Assembly: GCA_965662485.1 (NCBI GenBank)
Contig: CBFIIL010000049.1
Location: 1-9,055 of the forward strand
DNA from: UBA3537 sp965662485
Lineage (GTDB): Bacteria > Bacteroidota > Bacteroidia > Flavobacteriales > Flavobacteriaceae
Length of the DNA stretch: 9,055 nt
Reading direction: 5' to 3'
Shown: in pieces, positions 6,521 to 9,055 of the stretch
How positions within the stretch are numbered: position 1 is the first letter of the stretch
How the letters are laid out: every line of letters begins with the position of its first letter
Translations under genes and position numbers: made by a program
The notes under the pieces: generated by a model
Database searches by the model: none
What the model was told of the DNA's origin: nothing
The model's input: only the letters and a program-made list of their open reading frames with translations

Positions 6521-8065
6521 ATGAAACAACCAGAAGCTTTTAAAGGGTATCAACAAACCAAAAGACCTAACGTCATTAATTTAGAGCAAGGGAAAATTCC
6601 ACCTCAAGCTATCGATTTGGAAGAAGTAGTGTTAGGTGCTATGATGATCGATAAAAAAGGTGTAGATGAAGTCATTGATATACTTAGTATTGAATCATTT
6701 TATAAAGAAGCGCATCAATATATTTTTGAAGCCATTCTTCAGCTTTTTGAAACCAGCGAACCTATTGACTTATTGACCGTTTCTTCAAAGCTAAGAAAAA
6801 ATCAAAAATTAGATGTTGTAGGTGGTGATTTTTATCTTATTGGACTTACTCAAAAAGTTTCATCTTCAGCTCATATTGAGTTTCATGCTAGAATCATTTT
6901 ACAAAAATTTATTCAACGAAGCTTGATTAAAATTTCCAACGAAATTATTGAAGACTCTTTTGATGAAACCAAAGATGTATTTGATCTTTTGGATAAAGCA
7001 GAATCAAAACTTTATGATGTCACTCAAGGGAATATCAAAAAATCAACAGAAACAGCACAAGATTTAGTGTTTCAAGCCAAGCGCAAAATTGAAGAAATTT
7101 CAAATAAAGAAGGCCTTAGTGGCATTCCATCCGGTTTTGACAGAGTTGATCAGTTAACTTCTGGCTGGCAAGAAAGTGATTTGATTATTGTAGCCGCTCG
7201 CCCGGGTATGGGAAAAACAGCACTAACGCTTTCCATGGCGCGAAATATTGCTGTAAATCAAAATATTCCAGTAGCGTTTTTCTCTTTGGAAATGTCTTCG
7301 GTACAGCTTATTACCCGTCTAATTTCCTCAGAAACAGGATTAAGTTCAGAAAAATTAAGAACAGGGAAACTTGAAAAACATGAATGGGAGCAACTCAATG
7401 TAAAAGTAAAATCATTGGAAAAAGCACCACTTTATATAGATGATACACCATCACTTTCTATTTTTGATTTACGCGCAAAAGCCCGTCGATTAGCCTCTCA
7501 AAATGGCATCAAACTCATTATTGTAGATTATTTACAGCTAATGACGGCAGGGGGTAGCCAAAAAACAGGTAATCGTGAACAAGAAATTTCAATGATTTCG
7601 AGAAATTTAAAAGCTCTAGCCAAAGAACTAAGTGTTCCTGTCATTGCACTTTCACAATTGTCAAGAGCTGTAGAAACTAGAGGAGGAAGTAAGCGACCAT
7701 TACTTTCAGACTTGAGAGAGTCTGGAGCAATTGAACAAGATGCTGATATTGTGTCATTTATCTATAGACCTGAATACTACAAAATTGAAGAATGGGATGA
7801 TGAAGAACACACCCCATGTGAAGGTCAAGCAGAATTTATCATTGCAAAACACAGGAATGGTGGTTTGGACAATATCCGATTAAAATTCATTGGGCATTTA
7901 GGTAAATTTGATAATTTGGATAATTTTGATTCTCCTTTTGATGCTGAGTTCCACTCCAAAATGAATGCCGCTGCAAATGATGATACATTTTCTGGTGATG
8001 ATACTCCACCACAAATTGATCCAAACGATGCTTTTGGTCCACCAGATGACGATACTCCGTACTAA
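6521..8065 (+). CDS. dnaB: Replicative DNA helicase DnaB
   Basis: DnaB is the hexameric 5'-3' helicase that unwinds the replication fork and recruits primase. At 514 residues it is full length with no intein. The N-terminal helical domain (about 27-170, starting PPQAIDLEEVVLGAMM) is joined by a linker to a RecA-type ATPase domain (from about 197, GIPSGFDRVDQLTSGW). Visible motifs are Walker A ARPGMGKT (226-233, K232/T233), FFSLEMS with catalytic E257, Walker B LIIVDYLQLM with D336, sensor Q379 in ALSQLSRAVE, DLRESGAIEQDAD (397-409), and KHRNGG (443-448) with the arginine finger R445. After about residue 460 there is an extended acidic tail rich in Asp, Asn and Pro ending DDDTPY, probably disordered. 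The ATG at 6521 fits the family N-terminus, although the first 25 residues are poorly conserved. The gene lies 103 bases beyond the accA terminator, so it needs its own promoter, and it is probably co-transcribed with the gene starting at 8075. Confidence 0.98.
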   Translation: MKQPEAFKGYQQTKRPNVINLEQGKIPPQAIDLEEVVLGAMMIDKKGVDEVIDILSIESFYKEAHQYIFEAILQLFETSEPIDLLTVSSKLRKNQKLDVVGGDFYLIGLTQKVSSSAHIEFHARIILQKFIQRSLIKISNEIIEDSFDETKDVFDLLDKAESKLYDVTQGNIKKSTETAQDLVFQAKRKIEEISNKEGLSGIPSGFDRVDQLTSGWQESDLIIVAARPGMGKTALTLSMARNIAVNQNIPVAFFSLEMSSVQLITRLISSETGLSSEKLRTGKLEKHEWEQLNVKVKSLEKAPLYIDDTPSLSIFDLRAKARRLASQNGIKLIIVDYLQLMTAGGSQKTGNREQEISMISRNLKALAKELSVPVIALSQLSRAVETRGGSKRPLLSDLRESGAIEQDADIVSFIYRPEYYKIEEWDDEEHTPCEGQAEFIIAKHRNGGLDNIRLKFIGHLGKFDNLDNFDSPFDAEFHSKMNAAANDDTFSGDDTPPQIDPNDAFGPPDDDTPY

Positions 8066-8074
8066 CAATCCAGT

Positions 8075-9055
8075 ATGATTATAGCTTTCAATCGTCTTAA
8101 ATCTTTTTATTTCGTCTTTTTTTTGTGTATTTCTTTAAAGGGCTTTGCAAGTTATATCTTAATTCCAATGGATGCAAAATCGCAATCCAATCATCTAAAA
8201 GCATATGGTATAACGTATTGGGTATTGAGCCAAAATAAAGATGTAAAATGGCTATTGAATTATCGAGGAGGTGCATTTTTGATACCTAGTTCAGAACGTA
8301 TTGAAAGAGAATGCCTCATTCGTGGCGTTTCATACGAACTCATAAGTGATTCTAAAACTGCTTCAATTCTTGAAGAAATTAGCAGTCCAAGCAAAAATAT
8401 GGATGCTATCGTTTTAGAAAAAGCACCAAAAATTGCGGTGTATTCACCCAGTGGAAAGCAACCTTGGGACGATGCGGTTACCTTAGTCTTGACCTATGCG
8501 GAAATTCCCTATGATGTAGTTTATGACACTGAAGTACTAAATGATGGGCTATTATTGTATGATTGGCTACACCTTCATCATGAGGATTTTACAGGGCAAT
8601 ATGGAAAATTCTATAGAGCCTATCGCAATGCAGCATGGTACATAGAACAGCAACAAAACGCTGAAGCACTTGCACAAGAATTGGGATATGCAAAAGTATC
8701 TGATGCAAAACTTGCAGTTGCTCAAAAAATTAAAGACTATGTTTTGGGAGGTGGATTCATGTTTGCCATGTGTAGTGCCACGGACAGTTTTGATATTGCT
8801 TTGGCAGCTGAACAATTAGATATTTGTGAACCTATGTTTGATGGCGATGGGACTACTCCAAATTATCAAGCGCAACTCGATTTTTCAAACACTTTTGCGT
8901 TTAAAGAATTTATTATTGAACGCGATCCAAATGTGTACGAATTTTCATCAATCGATCAAACCAATGTACGCCAGATTAAAAAAGAAGTTGATTATTTCAC
9001 TTTAATGGAATACTCTGCAAAATGGGATCCCATACCCACCATGCTCAATCAAAAT
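8075..9055 (+). CDS. Secreted protein of the flavobacterial 'asparagine synthetase B' group; GATase1-like fold suspected (3' partial)
   Basis: The frame from the ATG at 8075 stays open for 327 codons to the window end, so the C-terminus is missing. The start gives a clear signal peptide: MIIAFNRLK, a hydrophobic core at about 10-21, and a probable cut near A25 in KGFA/SYIL, so the mature protein acts outside the inner membrane. From memory, close flavobacterial relatives beside dnaB are named 'asparagine synthetase B'. That name is not supported here: there is no N-terminal catalytic Cys2 and no SGGxDS ATP-pyrophosphatase loop. What is visible instead is a strand-turn KIAVYSPSGKQPWDD (119-133), a histidine cluster LHLHHEDFTGQYGKF (165-179), and GGGFMFAMCSATDS (225-238), which places C233 in a nucleophile-elbow-like setting as in class I glutamine amidotransferase folds (compare ThuA/DUF4159/BPL_N types). 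A DGDG stretch is at 256-259. The catalytic role is inference. It starts nine bases after dnaB with no terminator between. Confidence 0.8.
   Translation, partial: MIIAFNRLKSFYFVFFLCISLKGFASYILIPMDAKSQSNHLKAYGITYWVLSQNKDVKWLLNYRGGAFLIPSSERIERECLIRGVSYELISDSKTASILEEISSPSKNMDAIVLEKAPKIAVYSPSGKQPWDDAVTLVLTYAEIPYDVVYDTEVLNDGLLLYDWLHLHHEDFTGQYGKFYRAYRNAAWYIEQQQNAEALAQELGYAKVSDAKLAVAQKIKDYVLGGGFMFAMCSATDSFDIALAAEQLDICEPMFDGDGTTPNYQAQLDFSNTFAFKEFIIERDPNVYEFSSIDQTNVRQIKKEVDYFTLMEYSAKWDPIPTMLNQN

Noticed and set aside
1..9055. Defence system, prophage, integrative element or CRISPR
   Set aside because: Every gene is a recognisable housekeeping or envelope gene on one strand with even base composition. 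No integrase, transposase, attachment repeats or spaced direct repeats were seen.

Overview
The window looks like chromosomal DNA from a member of the Bacteroidota, most likely class Flavobacteriia. The DNA is strongly AT-rich, recognisable Shine-Dalgarno sequences are largely absent, and the one good promoter fits the Bacteroidota pattern (TTG at -33, TAnnTTTG at -7). Several proteins (Tgt, the LptF/LptG permease, AccA, DnaB) match flavobacterial family members as I remember them. No search was run, so the genus is not called. All eight genes lie on the + strand and coding density is high. There are no RNA genes, insertion sequences, CRISPR arrays or phage genes.

Positions 2-2240 hold an envelope-facing pair. 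The first gene is a 5'-truncated, membrane-anchored alkaline-phosphatase-superfamily enzyme of the LTA synthase/phosphoglycerol transferase type. One base after it comes a small membrane-anchored Cys-based phosphatase with an atypical active-site loop. Positions 2265-5352 hold three tightly spaced genes: tgt (tRNA queuosine synthesis), a LptF/LptG-type lipopolysaccharide export permease, and a ten-helix EamA/DMT transporter that overlaps the permease by 14 bases. These five genes probably form one transcript or nested transcripts, since no terminator is visible between them.

Positions 5353-6417 form a separate unit: a flavobacterial-type promoter, accA (acetyl-CoA carboxylase alpha subunit) and a strong intrinsic terminator. 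A 153-base intergenic region follows, carrying short repeats. Then come dnaB (replicative helicase) and, nine bases downstream, the start of a secreted protein cut by the window end. Relatives of that protein are, from memory, often labelled 'asparagine synthetase B', but it has none of that enzyme's motifs. It looks more like a class I glutamine-amidotransferase-fold protein.

Overall this is core-genome housekeeping and cell-envelope DNA. I see no clear undescribed system. The points that most deserve a second look are the mislabelled secreted amidotransferase-like protein, the sulfatase-fold transferase/phosphatase pair, the loss of the zinc-binding cysteines in Tgt, and the palindrome built into the accA promoter.
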